From contig NC_021658.1 of assembly GCF_000418325.1 (NCBI RefSeq), forward strand, positions 12,194,501-12,258,500: a stretch of DNA of 64,000 nucleotides. Direction: 5' to 3'. The position numbers and the translations under genes are program-made. Positions 34,915 to 45,700 of the stretch are shown piece by piece. This stretch comes from Sorangium cellulosum So0157-2. Its GTDB lineage: Bacteria > Myxococcota_A > Polyangia > Polyangiales > Polyangiaceae. Within the stretch, counting starts at the first letter, position 1. Each line of letters begins with the position of its first letter. The notes under the pieces were generated by a model. That model made no database searches, was not told the origin of the DNA, and saw only the letters and a list, made by a program, of their open reading frames with translations.

Positions 34915-37900
34915 TCACTGCGGGCCTGCCTTCCACACGTTGTCCTGCGGCGAGCGCTCGAATGAGGGCCACGCGTCGAAGACGACGAAGCGGGCATCGC
35001 TCTCCAATTTTGCCGGCACGCGGGCCACGCGCGGCGGTGTCTCCTCGTCGTAAAAGCGTTGAACGACGTCGAACGTACGGGAGACACGCCGCCAGCCGCC
35101 TCTCTCCCACTGCAAACGCTCGCCGCGAGCTTCCAGCGCGCCGCCTTCGACGGCCGCAACGGTCACATCCGAAGCCGCAGGGGGGCCCAGGAGGTGGTTG
35201 GCCATGACCGGACCTGCGGCTCGTGCGAGCGCGTCTCGGACCGTGTTTCCGGAGCGCACCATGTCGGCGACTTGCGTGGCCGCGCGCAGCGCCTCGGCGT
35301 GTCCGACCGCCTGCGCCCACGCGAGGGTCTCCAGCGGGGCATACGCCGCGACCCAGCTCGCGGCGCCGTCATCGGCCAGACCCGACACGGGCGCGTCGAG
35401 GGCGCCGAGCGCATCTACGACGTCGTCGCTGCGGCGATCCAGGAGCGCGAGCCACGCGTCGCTGCCATCGGACCACCGCACGCACTCGAGGCCGACCCAC
35501 CCCGCGACGCCATTGACGAGCCACCGCGAACCGGGCTCCGCGCGCAGATCGGCGCGGTCCGCGAGCCAGCGCGCGGCGAGCGCCTCGGCCACCGCAGCGC
35601 GTCGCTTCAGGCGTCCGGCGCCAGACGCGCCCACGTCCCAGCCGTCCCCCTCCGGCAGCCACAGCACCGCGCCGTGCACCCGGACGCCGCCGAGATCCCG
35701 AGGCGCCTGCACGACCGTCGTCACCGCCGGGATGGACCCCAGCCGCGCGCGAACACACGCGCCCATCTTCTGGATGTCCTCCAGGACCTCGCGCGCCGTA
35801 TCGGAGCGGCTCGGGCCATGCCACGCCGTGATGCCCTCTTGCCGCAGCTGCCTCAGCTCCGCGTCCCTGGGCAGCCACGCCACCGCGAAGTCGAGGCCTT
35901 GCGTTGTGCTCCCCTCGGCAGGCGTGCTCATGCCTAGCTCGGAGAACGACACCGACCAGCGCCACTGACCCGCCGGCGCCACGGCGAGGGTTGGTACGAG
36001 CGCCTTCTCGTCGAGCGGCTCGGGGCGCTCCGTCAAGCCCAGCTCGCGGCGCGTCGACGGAGATCGCAGCGCTCGCTCTCCGTCGTGGCCGAGCCGCGGG
36101 AGGAGATCCGCCGCGCGCGCCCACACGCCGGAGCCGTCGAGCCACGGCGCTTCACCCTCTTCAAACCAGCTGGGAGACGCTATCGTGATCTCGAGCTCGA
36201 CGTCGCACCCGCTTTGCGCGCAGCCGCCGAGGTCGACCATGAAGTGCTCGTTGGCCGTGACAACCTCGCGCGGGGAGCCGTCCACCCGGACGCTGTTCAC
36301 GTCCATTCCGATGCGCAGGCTCCCATGCAGCTTCTGCGCGCCGGCCCGTACACCTCGCAGCTTCCAGCTGACGCGGGCCGCGCGAGCGGACGGCTCGACC
36401 TTCGCCTCGACCTCGCCGCCCTCCACGGAGAACGCGGACGCTTCCTTCCAGAAGCGGGTCTCCCAGGCTGCGTCGGCAGCGTTCTCTTCGCTCTTCGATG
36501 CGAAACCGCTCTGCACCACGATCTGCTCGCGCAAAAGCGTCGCCGAGGAGGCGATCGCGATGAGGCTGAGAGCTGCCAGCGCGCCCGCGCCCTGGGCGAG
36601 CTGCTGCGCTGCCCCGCGCCATCGCTCGACCATCCTCAGGGCCGTGCCGCGCGGATAGGCGAGCCACGCCAACGCGACGCCGAGACCGACGCAGCTCAGC
36701 TTCAGGATGCCCGTCTCGAGCACCGTCACGATCCACGGCGACCAGCCGGCGAGCTCGGAGAGGGCAACATGCACCGGGATCCCTACCTGCGCGGGTGGAT
36801 AGGAGACGATGTCGATCTCGTGATTCACGAGCGCGATGAACGCGACCAGCATCGACGCGGCGTAAGCCGTGCCGGACGAACGCACGAGGGCGTGGACGAG
36901 GAACGTGATCGCGCCGAGCTCCAGCAAGGCCGGCGCAGCGACCAGCGCGTTCACGAGCAGCGCATCCCACGGCTCGAAGCTGGCAGGGATGGTGAGGCCT
37001 GTCACGATCCACGCCGAGAGCGTCGGCGTCAGGGCCATGACCAGCGTCAGCGCGAGGGCCGCGACGGCGCGGCCGATCACCCGCGTGCCGAGGGGTGCCG
37101 GCGTGGCGTCGATCATCTCGTTGAACCCGGACTGCTGGTCTCGACGGGCGAGCGATCCCACGAACCCCGCCACAGCGAACACGGAGAACACGTAGCAAAG
37201 GCGGATGAGGAACGGCGCGAGCAGCGCAGGCCGTGGGACCAGCGGCCCCTCGGCGTGCCCGATCACATGGTAGAAGGCGCCTGCCACGTTCATGAGGGTC
37301 CAGAGCGCGACCGCGACACGGAACGCCCACCCTCGAATCGTCAGCGCCAGGTGCCAGCGAGCCTCCGACAGCGTCGCGCGCAGCCACGAAGGCGTCGTGA
37401 TCGGCGGCAGAGCTGCGGTGACGGGCGCGGTGCCACGGAAGCTCTCCTCGCGGCTCGACGACGGCTTGCCGGCCCGCTCGAGGACGAGCGCTTCGCGCCG
37501 TTGCCGCACGAGCGCGAACGCCAGGATCGCGAGGGGGATCAGGGTCCAGAGGAGCCGATTGATGACGAGAGGCGCGGTCATGGCCAGCTGCGCCGTCGCC
37601 TTTTCGTGCGGCGTCCAGCGCTTCGTCTGCGCCTCCGCCTCCCCGAAGCCGCTCACGTCGACCACCGTCGCGATGTCCGTGTGGAGATCGCCCTCCCGCA
37701 GGACGATCATGGCCACCATCCAGATCAAGATGACCACCGCGGCCACGGCGAACGGGCCGGCCGTGCTGCGGGTCCGCAGCGCCGCGGTGAGGTACAGCGC
37801 CCCGAGCCCGATGGCGGACGGCACCACGAACAGCGCCCACGACGACGCGATCGCCAGGACCGGCGTGGGGCCCACGGCTTCCGGCGGGAACACCCCGATC

Positions 37901-38310
37901 GCGGCCAGCGCGGGAACGAGCAGAAAGCCGATCGAGCTGGACGAGCCCAGGATGCAAGCGAGCCCGATCGCGCCGACGTAGCGCGAGAGGATCAGCCCGC
38001 GGAGCGACACGGGCGCGGAGAGCACCAGCTCGTGGAGCCCCGCCGCTCGATCCCGCGTGACGACCTGCGCGAACACCCACGCCCACGCAAAGATGAGCCA
38101 GAACGACTGCCCGGAGGTCATCTGGAAGACCACGTGCGGGCTGTTGCGCGCGACGTCTGCCCCGCCCATGTCGCGCAGGTACTCCGCGCTCGAGAGCATG
38201 ATGAACAGATAGCCGACGAGGCCGACGAACATGAGCGGGACGAGCGAGGTACGCAGCCCCGCCCGCAGCTCGTGCCACGCCTCGACAGCGTAGACTCGCG
38301 CCGAGCTCAC
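34915..38310 (-). CDS. ABC-2 permease fused to an M1-peptidase-like domain
   Basis: 1131 residues from a GTG overlapping the ATPase stop (GTGA at 38307-38310). Residues ~1-580 hold two ABC-2-type permease halves, each with about six membrane helices. Residues ~600-1131 are a periplasmic region shaped like an M1 aminopeptidase: a beta-rich N-part, then L-V-N-G-V-A-G-W-V where active enzymes have an N-E-G-x-A helix. No HExxH zinc motif is present, so proteolysis is not expected. ABC-2/M1 fusions are known as a family beside TonB systems; here it should work with the ATPase directly upstream. Likely role: moving the siderophore or its iron across the inner membrane. The substrate is inferred from context only. 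Confidence 0.8.
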   Translation of the reverse strand: MSSARVYAVEAWHELRAGLRTSLVPLMFVGLVGYLFIMLSSAEYLRDMGGADVARNSPHVVFQMTSGQSFWLIFAWAWVFAQVVTRDRAAGLHELVLSAPVSLRGLILSRYVGAIGLACILGSSSSIGFLLVPALAAIGVFPPEAVGPTPVLAIASSWALFVVPSAIGLGALYLTAALRTRSTAGPFAVAAVVILIWMVAMIVLREGDLHTDIATVVDVSGFGEAEAQTKRWTPHEKATAQLAMTAPLVINRLLWTLIPLAILAFALVRQRREALVLERAGKPSSSREESFRGTAPVTAALPPITTPSWLRATLSEARWHLALTIRGWAFRVAVALWTLMNVAGAFYHVIGHAEGPLVPRPALLAPFLIRLCYVFSVFAVAGFVGSLARRDQQSGFNEMIDATPAPLGTRVIGRAVAALALTLVMALTPTLSAWIVTGLTIPASFEPWDALLVNALVAAPALLELGAITFLVHALVRSSGTAYAASMLVAFIALVNHEIDIVSYPPAQVGIPVHVALSELAGWSPWIVTVLETGILKLSCVGLGVALAWLAYPRGTALRMVERWRGAAQQLAQGAGALAALSLIAIASSATLLREQIVVQSGFASKSEENAADAAWETRFWKEASAFSVEGGEVEAKVEPSARAARVSWKLRGVRAGAQKLHGSLRIGMDVNSVRVDGSPREVVTANEHFMVDLGGCAQSGCDVELEITIASPSWFEEGEAPWLDGSGVWARAADLLPRLGHDGERALRSPSTRRELGLTERPEPLDEKALVPTLAVAPAGQWRWSVSFSELGMSTPAEGSTTQGLDFAVAWLPRDAELRQLRQEGITAWHGPSRSDTAREVLEDIQKMGACVRARLGSIPAVTTVVQAPRDLGGVRVHGAVLWLPEGDGWDVGASGAGRLKRRAAVAEALAARWLADRADLRAEPGSRWLVNGVAGWVGLECVRWSDGSDAWLALLDRRSDDVVDALGALDAPVSGLADDGAASWVAAYAPLETLAWAQAVGHAEALRAATQVADMVRSGNTVRDALARAAGPVMANHLLGPPAASDVTVAAVEGGALEARGERLQWERGGWRRVSRTFDVVQRFYDEETPPRVARVPAKLESDARFVVFDAWPSFERSPQDNVWKAGPQ

Positions 38311-39194
38311 GCGGCCTCCGCCTGCCGCGATTCGGCCAGCAGGTAATGGTAGGCGTCGTCGAGCTTGGGCGCGTGGGCGACGAACCCGTCGCCGGGAGAC
38401 GCATCGCTCACCACGACGGCGCGGGTGCCGCTCGGCGTGGGCATGACGTTCAGCGCGCCCTCGGGGATCGGCTCGCCCCGCGCGTACGTCCGGATCCACA
38501 GGCGACCTGCGAGCGGCGCGGTCAACTCGGCGGGCGTCCCCTCCGCGACCACCCGCCCCCGGTTGACGATCGACAGCCTCCCGCAGAGGTTCTCCACGTC
38601 GTCCACGATGTGCGTCGAGAGCAACACCACGGCCTCCGCGGCGACCTCCGCGAGCACTCGATGAAAGTGGTTGCGCTCGGCCGGGTCGAGGCCGGCGGTC
38701 GGCTCGTCCACGATGAGGAGCTGCGGAGACCCGACGAGCGCGAGCGCGATCCCGAACCGCCGCAGCATGCCCCCGGAGTAGGTCGCGACCTCGCGGTGGC
38801 CGACGTCGCTCAGGTTGACGCGCGCGAGCAGCATCGAGATCTCCGCGTCGCGCTCGCGGCGGTCCGTGCGCCCCTTCAGCCAGGCGAAGCGCTCGAGCAG
38901 AGACCGCCCCGTCACCCCCGGGTACGCGCCGATCTGCTGCGGGAGGTACCCGAGGCGGCGGCGGAGGCGGTCGGGAGATGCAATGACGTCGATCCCGTTG
39001 AACGTGATCGTCCCCGCGTCCGGCGTCTGGAGCGTGGCGAGGGTGCGCATCAGCGTGCTCTTGCCCGCGCCGTTCGGGCCGAGGAGCCCGTAGAGCCCTG
39101 GTCCGACGTTCAAGTCGACGCCGTTCAGCGCTCGAACGCCGTTGGCGTAGGTCTTCATCAACCCCTTCACAACCAGTCCGTTCGGGTCTGACAT
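38307..39194 (-). CDS. ABC transporter ATP-binding protein
   Basis: 295 residues. Walker A G-P-N-G-A-G-K-S-T, Q-loop L-P-Q-Q-I-G, signature Y-S-G-G-M-L-R-R, Walker B L-L-I-V-D-E-P-T, switch S-T-H-I-V-D-D-V. The C-terminal 75 residues are an accessory domain seen in ABC-2-type ATPases. The stop overlaps the GTG of the ABC-2/M1 gene, so the two form one transporter. It follows the MxcI-like lipoprotein gene by 21 bases and belongs to the same operon as the TonB genes. Confidence 0.92.
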   Translation of the reverse strand: MSDPNGLVVKGLMKTYANGVRALNGVDLNVGPGLYGLLGPNGAGKSTLMRTLATLQTPDAGTITFNGIDVIASPDRLRRRLGYLPQQIGAYPGVTGRSLLERFAWLKGRTDRRERDAEISMLLARVNLSDVGHREVATYSGGMLRRFGIALALVGSPQLLIVDEPTAGLDPAERNHFHRVLAEVAAEAVVLLSTHIVDDVENLCGRLSIVNRGRVVAEGTPAELTAPLAGRLWIRTYARGEPIPEGALNVMPTPSGTRAVVVSDASPGDGFVAHAPKLDDAYHYLLAESRQAEAA

Positions 39195-39215
39195 CGGATC
39201 TCTCCCGGTTTCAGT

Positions 39216-40532
39216 TCAGCGTACGCGCAGGACGCCCCACGCGGCGCCGGGCGTGGTCAGGGCGCGCGCCGGCGCGCCGTCCCCGGTCGTCCTCACCAGC
39301 GTGGTCGAGCCGAAGCCTGCGGATGACTCGTTCTCGTAGGCGTGCTCGTCCACCTCGAACACCTTGATGCCACCGGCGGACGGCTGGCGATCGGTGCGCT
39401 CGGCCGTCGTCGGATCGTCGAGCTCGAACCGCCACGTCTGCCACGCCGGCGCCGCGTACGCCTCCAGATGCGTGGAGTCGTCGCCGGGCGAGTAGATGTC
39501 GGTGTCCAGCACGCGCAGGTACGCCACGCCGTCGGAGCCCGGCACCAGGCCGCCGGTCGGGCGGCCCGTCACGTCGTTGAGCGCCACCACGGCCGTATCG
39601 AGCTCTTCCTCGCCCGCAGCCATGCGCGCCATGCACGGCGCTGGAGACCTCTCCGGATCGATCATGTAGATCGAGGCGACGTACGGATCGGACGCGAAAT
39701 GGATGTCTTCATTGGGCGCCTTCACCGTGTAGTAAAGGCCTCCGCAAGGGGCGCCTTTCACCTCGAACGTGCCGTCTTTCGGATCGAAGAAGAGGATTTT
39801 CGACTCGCTGGCCACGCGGTCGTACGCCGCGCTCGTGCCGTAGAGCGGAGCGACGAGCCGGCCGCCGTGCTCGCGAAAGTAGGGCTCTCCGAGGAACGTG
39901 TAGTCCGCCGAGTCGATCAGCGCGTCGGACACGTCGATGCTCCGGGTGATCGTCATGGCAGCGAGATCGAGCTCGAGCACCTGCGCCGAGGTGAGATCGA
40001 AGAGAAAGCCCCGGTCGGGGCCGTCGAAGACCATCCTCTCCCCGACGAGGAAGGAGATCCCGGCTCCCCTCAGCCCGAGTCGCTCTTCGAGCTTCGGTTC
40101 GCCGCCGACCAATCGATATCTCGATACGGTGAGCGCTTCGGAGCTGACGACATAGAAGACCTCGGTTCGCGGGACCCCCCAGATAGAGCCGCTCCCAGGG
40201 ATCTCGACGGCCTCGTCCAGGTCGACGGACCCTTGGTTCACGTCGTCCACCACCCAGACGAACATGGTGGTGTTCGAGAAATCGCTGTTCTCGACGCGGC
40301 TGACGACGGCATAGCGGGGACCACCGTCGTCCACGTCACCGACGCCGCTCTCCCCGGGGTCGCCGCCGCAGCCTGCCGCGAGCGGCAGGCACAAGAGCCA
40401 CGGCGTCACGAGCGGCCATCGAGCGTCCCGCTTCCGGACGCGATCCGTCGAGCGTCGCCCCCTCTCATCGCGCGGGGCGCTGGGGCGTGCGGCGGCCTCG
40501 ACCTGAGGGAGCCTGGTACCTGAAGAGATCAT
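39216..40532 (-). CDS. MxcI-like exported lipoprotein
   Basis: 438 residues. A strong ribosome site (GGAAGGAAG) precedes ATG 40532. An Arg-rich leader of about 40 residues leads into P-W-L-L-C-L-P-L-A-A-G-C, a lipobox, after which the mature protein has repeating short beta segments (E-I-P-G-S-G-S-I-W-G; A-Y-L-R-V-L-D-T), suggesting a beta-propeller. Size, localisation and position between tonB and an ABC transporter match the MxcI protein of myxobacterial siderophore loci, whose biochemical role is not established as far as I know. It could be a surface or periplasmic siderophore-handling protein. The signal is unusually far from the start codon, so an internal start remains possible. Confidence 0.7.
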   Translation of the reverse strand: MISSGTRLPQVEAAARPSAPRDERGRRSTDRVRKRDARWPLVTPWLLCLPLAAGCGGDPGESGVGDVDDGGPRYAVVSRVENSDFSNTTMFVWVVDDVNQGSVDLDEAVEIPGSGSIWGVPRTEVFYVVSSEALTVSRYRLVGGEPKLEERLGLRGAGISFLVGERMVFDGPDRGFLFDLTSAQVLELDLAAMTITRSIDVSDALIDSADYTFLGEPYFREHGGRLVAPLYGTSAAYDRVASESKILFFDPKDGTFEVKGAPCGGLYYTVKAPNEDIHFASDPYVASIYMIDPERSPAPCMARMAAGEEELDTAVVALNDVTGRPTGGLVPGSDGVAYLRVLDTDIYSPGDDSTHLEAYAAPAWQTWRFELDDPTTAERTDRQPSAGGIKVFEVDEHAYENESSAGFGSTTLVRTTGDGAPARALTTPGAAWGVLRVR

Positions 40533-40562
40533 GTCTTCCTTCCTTTCTCGCGCCGGGCTTCC

Positions 40563-41502
40563 CTAGGGCTCGCCTGAGGCTCGCGGATGTCGCGAGAACA
40601 GCACGCGGATGGGCGGCGACGTCGCGGTGATGGGTTGCCCCTCCTCGTCCGCCGCGGGCACGAAGCGCTGCTTGCGGGCGCACGCGAGCGCCATCTGGCC
40701 GAAGCCGTACCCCGGATCGGAGAGGAGCTCGGTCGAGGCCACGGTGCCATCGGCGCGGACGACCGTGCGAATCACGACCGTCTGTTCATCGACCGAGAGC
40801 GCGTCGGCCTCGCGCGGCCAGGGACACCTCCACTCCCGCGCGGGCTGCCCGACGGGCCTCGCGCGCGAGGGGCGCCCCTGCGGGCGCCCAGGAGGAGCGC
40901 TTCGGTCCACGCGCGACGCATGTACCGCTTGCGCGCTCGTCCCCGCCGAGGCGGTGACGCCCCCCGCATAGCGCTCGCCGCCGCCGACGGGCATGTCGAA
41001 CCCCGTGAAATCGAGCGGCGCACCGGCGCTCTCCGCCAGGACGACCTGCCCTGCCTGCGCCGGCGGCGGTGCCTGCGCGGGCGCTGGAGGAGCGTCGGGA
41101 GCTTCGGGACCCCGAGCAGCAGCTGCGCGCGCGGGCGCGCGCTCGGCTGCCCTGGGCGCCGGAGCTTCCTCGACCGGCGAGGGGCTCGGCGGTGAGGGAG
41201 GTGGGGCCACATCGACGACGTGCTCCACCTGAAGCGGCGGGCGAGCCTCGATCCGACCCGCCGCGTCGTCGTCCGATCCCCACCGGAGCGCGATCATCCC
41301 GACCGTGCCCTGCATGACCGCTGCGGGCATGAGCGCGAGCACGAGCGCGCGGACCGATTGTTCCTGGACGGCCCCGAGGATGATCCCGGCCGTGCTGTTC
41401 GCTGCGAAGCCATCGGCTCGGGCCCTCGCGCGCCGGGGCTGAGCGTGGGCGCGCGCGGCGTCGAGGACGATGCCGGCGATGCTCTCGGGGTGGAAACTCG
41501 GC

Positions 41503-41510
<8 letters not shown>
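40563..41510 (-). CDS. tonB: TonB-type energy transducer
   Basis: 315 residues with an unusually long cytoplasmic N-terminus (about 50 residues) before the single membrane helix (residues ~52-75: LVLALMPAAVMQGTVGMIAL). A Pro/Ala-rich periplasmic spacer follows (about 85-155), then a degenerate TonB C-terminal domain (V-V-I-R-T-V-V-R-A-D-G-T-V-A-S-T-E-L-L-S-D...C-A-R-K-Q-R-F-V-P-A). It would couple the ExbBD proton motor to the outer-membrane receptor encoded upstream. The start overlaps the ExbD stop by eight bases. Confidence 0.85.
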
Positions 41511-41958
<448 letters not shown>

Positions 41959-41960
41959 GA

Positions 41961-42716
41961 CTAGGCCGCCTCCGGGTGGGGCGCCTCGCCGTTCGTCGGC
42001 TTGTCGAGCGCCGCTCCACGATGGACCGCGTGTACGGGCTCGACAGCAAAAGACCGGGCAGCCTCTCCGGTCGCCAGGTAGGCGAGCACCAGGTTCGAGA
42101 GCGTCTCGGCGTCGTCGAGCATCGCGGCGATCCGGCGCTGCAGGTAGTTGTAAGCGGCGACGGCCGGCAGCGCGACGCCGATGCCCACGGCCGTCGCCAC
42201 GAGCGCTTCCGCGATCGCCGCCATGACCGCGGCGGAGGCGACCTGGCTCGCGGCCCCGGCGCCCGCGGTCCCCGTGGCCTGACCCAGCTGCTCGAACGCC
42301 AGGATCACGCCGATGACGGTGCCGAAGAGGCCGACGAATGGCGCGTTGTTGCCGAGGGTACCGAGGTACGCGAGCCGAGCCTCGAGCGCCTTCCGCTCGG
42401 CGGCGATCGCGCTCTGCATCCCCTTGTCCGCCGCGGCCGAGCCGCGCTGCGCGAGCTTCAGCCCCGCGCGGGCGACGATCGCCCCGACCGACCTCGTCGG
42501 CCGGAGCGCGTCGAGCGCGGCGCCGATCGAGCCGTTCGACAGGTGGGCGTCGAGCTCGGCGGCGAGCGCTCGCACGTCGTCGTCCTTCGAGCGGAAGTAG
42601 AGCCAGCGCTCGACCGTGATGGCGATGCTGCCGGCCGAGAGCGCAAACAGGAGCCACAGGACCCAGGACGCGCCGGACTGAACGAGCAGGTTCTTGACGG
42701 CTACAACGGTGTGCAT
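41961..42716 (-). CDS. exbB: ExbB/TolQ/MotA family proton channel
   Basis: 251 residues with three membrane helices. The conserved core reads F-V-G-L-F-G-T-V-I-G-V-I-L-A-F and later A-E-A-L-V-A-T-A-V-G-I-G-V-A-L-P-A-V-A-A-Y-N, the MotA_ExbB signature. It forms the pentameric channel that, with ExbD and TonB, powers the outer-membrane receptor encoded just upstream. An N-terminal helix at 15-35 anchors it in the inner membrane. Confidence 0.93.
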   Translation of the reverse strand: MHTVVAVKNLLVQSGASWVLWLLFALSAGSIAITVERWLYFRSKDDDVRALAAELDAHLSNGSIGAALDALRPTRSVGAIVARAGLKLAQRGSAAADKGMQSAIAAERKALEARLAYLGTLGNNAPFVGLFGTVIGVILAFEQLGQATGTAGAGAASQVASAAVMAAIAEALVATAVGIGVALPAVAAYNYLQRRIAAMLDDAETLSNLVLAYLATGEAARSFAVEPVHAVHRGAALDKPTNGEAPHPEAA

Positions 42717-42792
42717 CTTATCTCCTCAGTGGCGTGGCGGCGCTTCGTTCATGCCTCGTGTGTCCATTCGCCACCTGATCTGCCTCTCAAGC

Positions 42793-45700
42793 TCAAAGCT
42801 CCGCTGTGACCTTGACGTGGAAGCTCCTTCCCGGGCGCTGGGTGCCGAAGTAGTCGAATACAGGCTCGTCCGTGAGGTTCTGCGCCTCGAGCGTCGCGCT
42901 CATCCTCACCTGTCCGTTTCCGACGACGTATCCGAGCCCCGCCGAGTGCACGAGCTGCGAGGGGATGATCTGCTTGGACTCGCGCCGGCCGAGGCTCTCC
43001 CAGGTGCGGAAATACTCGTGTACATAGCGGCCGTTCCAGGTGAGCGCGACCTCGTCCTCGGGGGCGAAGACGCGACGAAACTGCAGGCGCGCGGTGCCGT
43101 TCGCGAAGAGGTACGGGCGGTTCGGGATGCGATCTCCTTCGAAGTCGTCGAACGTCCCCGCGCTCGAGGTGTTGCGGAAGTCGACATAGGTGACGTTGCC
43201 GTCGAGCGCGAGGTGCTCCCCGGGCGAGGTCCATCCGACCGAGCCCTCGACGCCGACCGACCGTGCGCCGAAGACGTTCTGGTAGCTCTGCACGCGATCG
43301 TTGCCGAGGAGCACGATCAGCTGGTCCGCCGCGCGCAGGAAGCCGTTGCCCGTCGCGCGGAAGGCCCCCGCCGGCGTCTCGCGGGCATCGAGGGTGAGCC
43401 CGAGGTTCACGTTGTGGCTGGTCTCGGGGTCGAGCGCGAGGTTGGCGGCGATGAACGTGTTGTCGCCGAAGACCTCGTCAGCGCTGGGCAGCCGCGTCGC
43501 CCACTCGTACGAGGCCTTCCCGTAGAGCCAGGGCGTGAACCTGTACCGGAGCCCGTCGCCCACGCCGAGGCGATGGGTGCTCCGGTCGCGGCCGCGATGA
43601 GTGTCCGGGCTCTCGCTCCCGATGACCTGCACGTACTGCTTGACGAACAAGAGGTTCTCAAGCCGGTCTTCGAAGAGGTCGAGGTCGTGCTCCAGGCCGT
43701 TCACCAGCGTGAGCAGGTCCCGGCGGTCGGCGAGCGGATCGGGGCTATCTGGGTCGCTTTGCCGGCGCTCATCGCCCGTCCGTGTCACGTAGGTCGGCGC
43801 GACGGCCAGGCGGACGACGTGCGACGGCTGGATGCGCCATTCCACGTTGAGGCGCGCGAAGGCGGAATGGTCCCAGAAGACCTGGTCGTGGGGGACAACG
43901 TCCGTCTCGCCAGGCTCGCTGCCCTCGGGGTCGCAGCGTCCCATCCAGTCGTAGTCGCAGCTCGCCACGTCGAGGAAGCGCCCTCGGACGTACGCATAGC
44001 CGCCCACCGCGTCGAGCGACACGCCGCGCCCCAGCGGCTGTTCGTAACGAAGGCTCGCGCCCGCCGAGGTCTCCCCGTACGTCACGCCGCCGTACGGGAC
44101 CCTCATGACGAGCCTGTGCTGGTACTCCTTGTCATAGTCGGTCACGAAGGCGCGCAGGCGCAAGCGTCGCGCCCATGGCCGATCGACGACCCCGATCTCC
44201 ACGTGGCCTCCCGCGCTGCGATACGCGTCGTGAAAGCGGTAGACGCGCGCCGGCGAGAAGCGCCCGCGCGCGTCCTCGATCTCGATATCGACGGGGTAAT
44301 CGTTCTTCGCGTAGTCGAAGAACCCGCTCGCGCGAGCGAACAGGCCGCTCGGCCTGTGCAGGTAGCTGCCAGCGAGCGCCGCTCGGTGCGTGTCGAACGA
44401 GCCCACCTCGTAGGACGCTCCGGCGCGCGATTCGCAGAGGTCCTGCGCGGTGACCAGGTTGACCGCCCCGCCGAGCGCGTCGGCGCCGAAGCGCACCGGG
44501 ACCACGCCGCTGTAGATCTCGACGCGCTCGACGAGGCCTACCGGCACGTTCGAGATGCCGAAGGGGAAGCCGGCGAGCTCGAGCGGGACACCGTCGAGGA
44601 AGAACCGCACCTGGTCGTCCGTGAGGCCGTTCAGCGAGAAGCGCGTGGCCGAGCCGAGGCCTCCCTCGCGGCGCACGCCGATCCCCTGCGTGCGCGCGAG
44701 CACCTCGCCCATGTCCGAGGTCTCGCGCTTGACGCGGTCCGTCTCGACGACCGTCACGGCCTCCGCCGATTGCCGGCGCCGCTCCGCTTCCGACGGCCCG
44801 CGCACGGTCACCTCGATCGGAGCCGCCTCGCTGGTTTGCACGAGCCGCAAGGCGATCTCGGCGACGCGCGCTCCGGCGATCTCGGTCTCCACCTCCGCCC
44901 GGCCGATGCCGATCGCCTCGGCGGTGACGACGCAGGGCCCGGGCGCAAGGCCCTCGATCTGGAAGCGGCCCTCGCCGTCGGTGCGCGCTCGCTGGGTCGA
45001 GCCGTCGTGGAGCCGCACCAGCACCTCCGCGCCGGCGACGCCGAGCGAGCTCGCGCCGGGCAAGAGCACGCGCCCGCGGAGCGCGCCGCTCGCGGGGGGC
45101 TTCGGGAGGCGAAACTCGTACGCGTAGAGGATCCGCGAGGCGACCGGGGTGTCCCCTCGCCGAGCGGGCGAAAACACGAAGCGCTGCGCTGCGGCCTGGG
45201 CCGCCTCGTCGAAGCCGTGCCCCGCGGCCTGCGCCACGTCGGCCGCCGACACCCGTCCATCCGCCTCGATACTGAGCCTCAGCACGACGGTCCCCTCCAG
45301 GCCCTGCGCGAGCGCCGCTGTGGGGTAGTCGGCCTCGACGAACGAGAGGAGGACCGGCGGGTGATTCTCCGACGCCTGCTCGGATTCGGGGGGGGCGGCC
45401 GGAGGCGCCTCGCCGCTCGGCGCGGCATCCCCCGGCGACTCCGCCGGCGAATCGACGCCGGCGTCCTGCGCGTGCGCGACCCCGCCCGCAAACAGAGCGC
45501 CGAGCGCCACGAGGGCGGCGAAGGCGTCGACACGGCGTCCGGAGCGTGACGATTCGCCGACGTTCTTCGCCCGGCTTCTTCTGCAGGTGCGACCCGCCTC
45601 GACCGGCTCGCGGCCGCCGGCGACAGCCCGAGCGCCGCTCGCCCCACCGGCCTCGCGATGACGACGCGCCGTGGCCCCTCCGCACAGCACCAAGGCGCCC

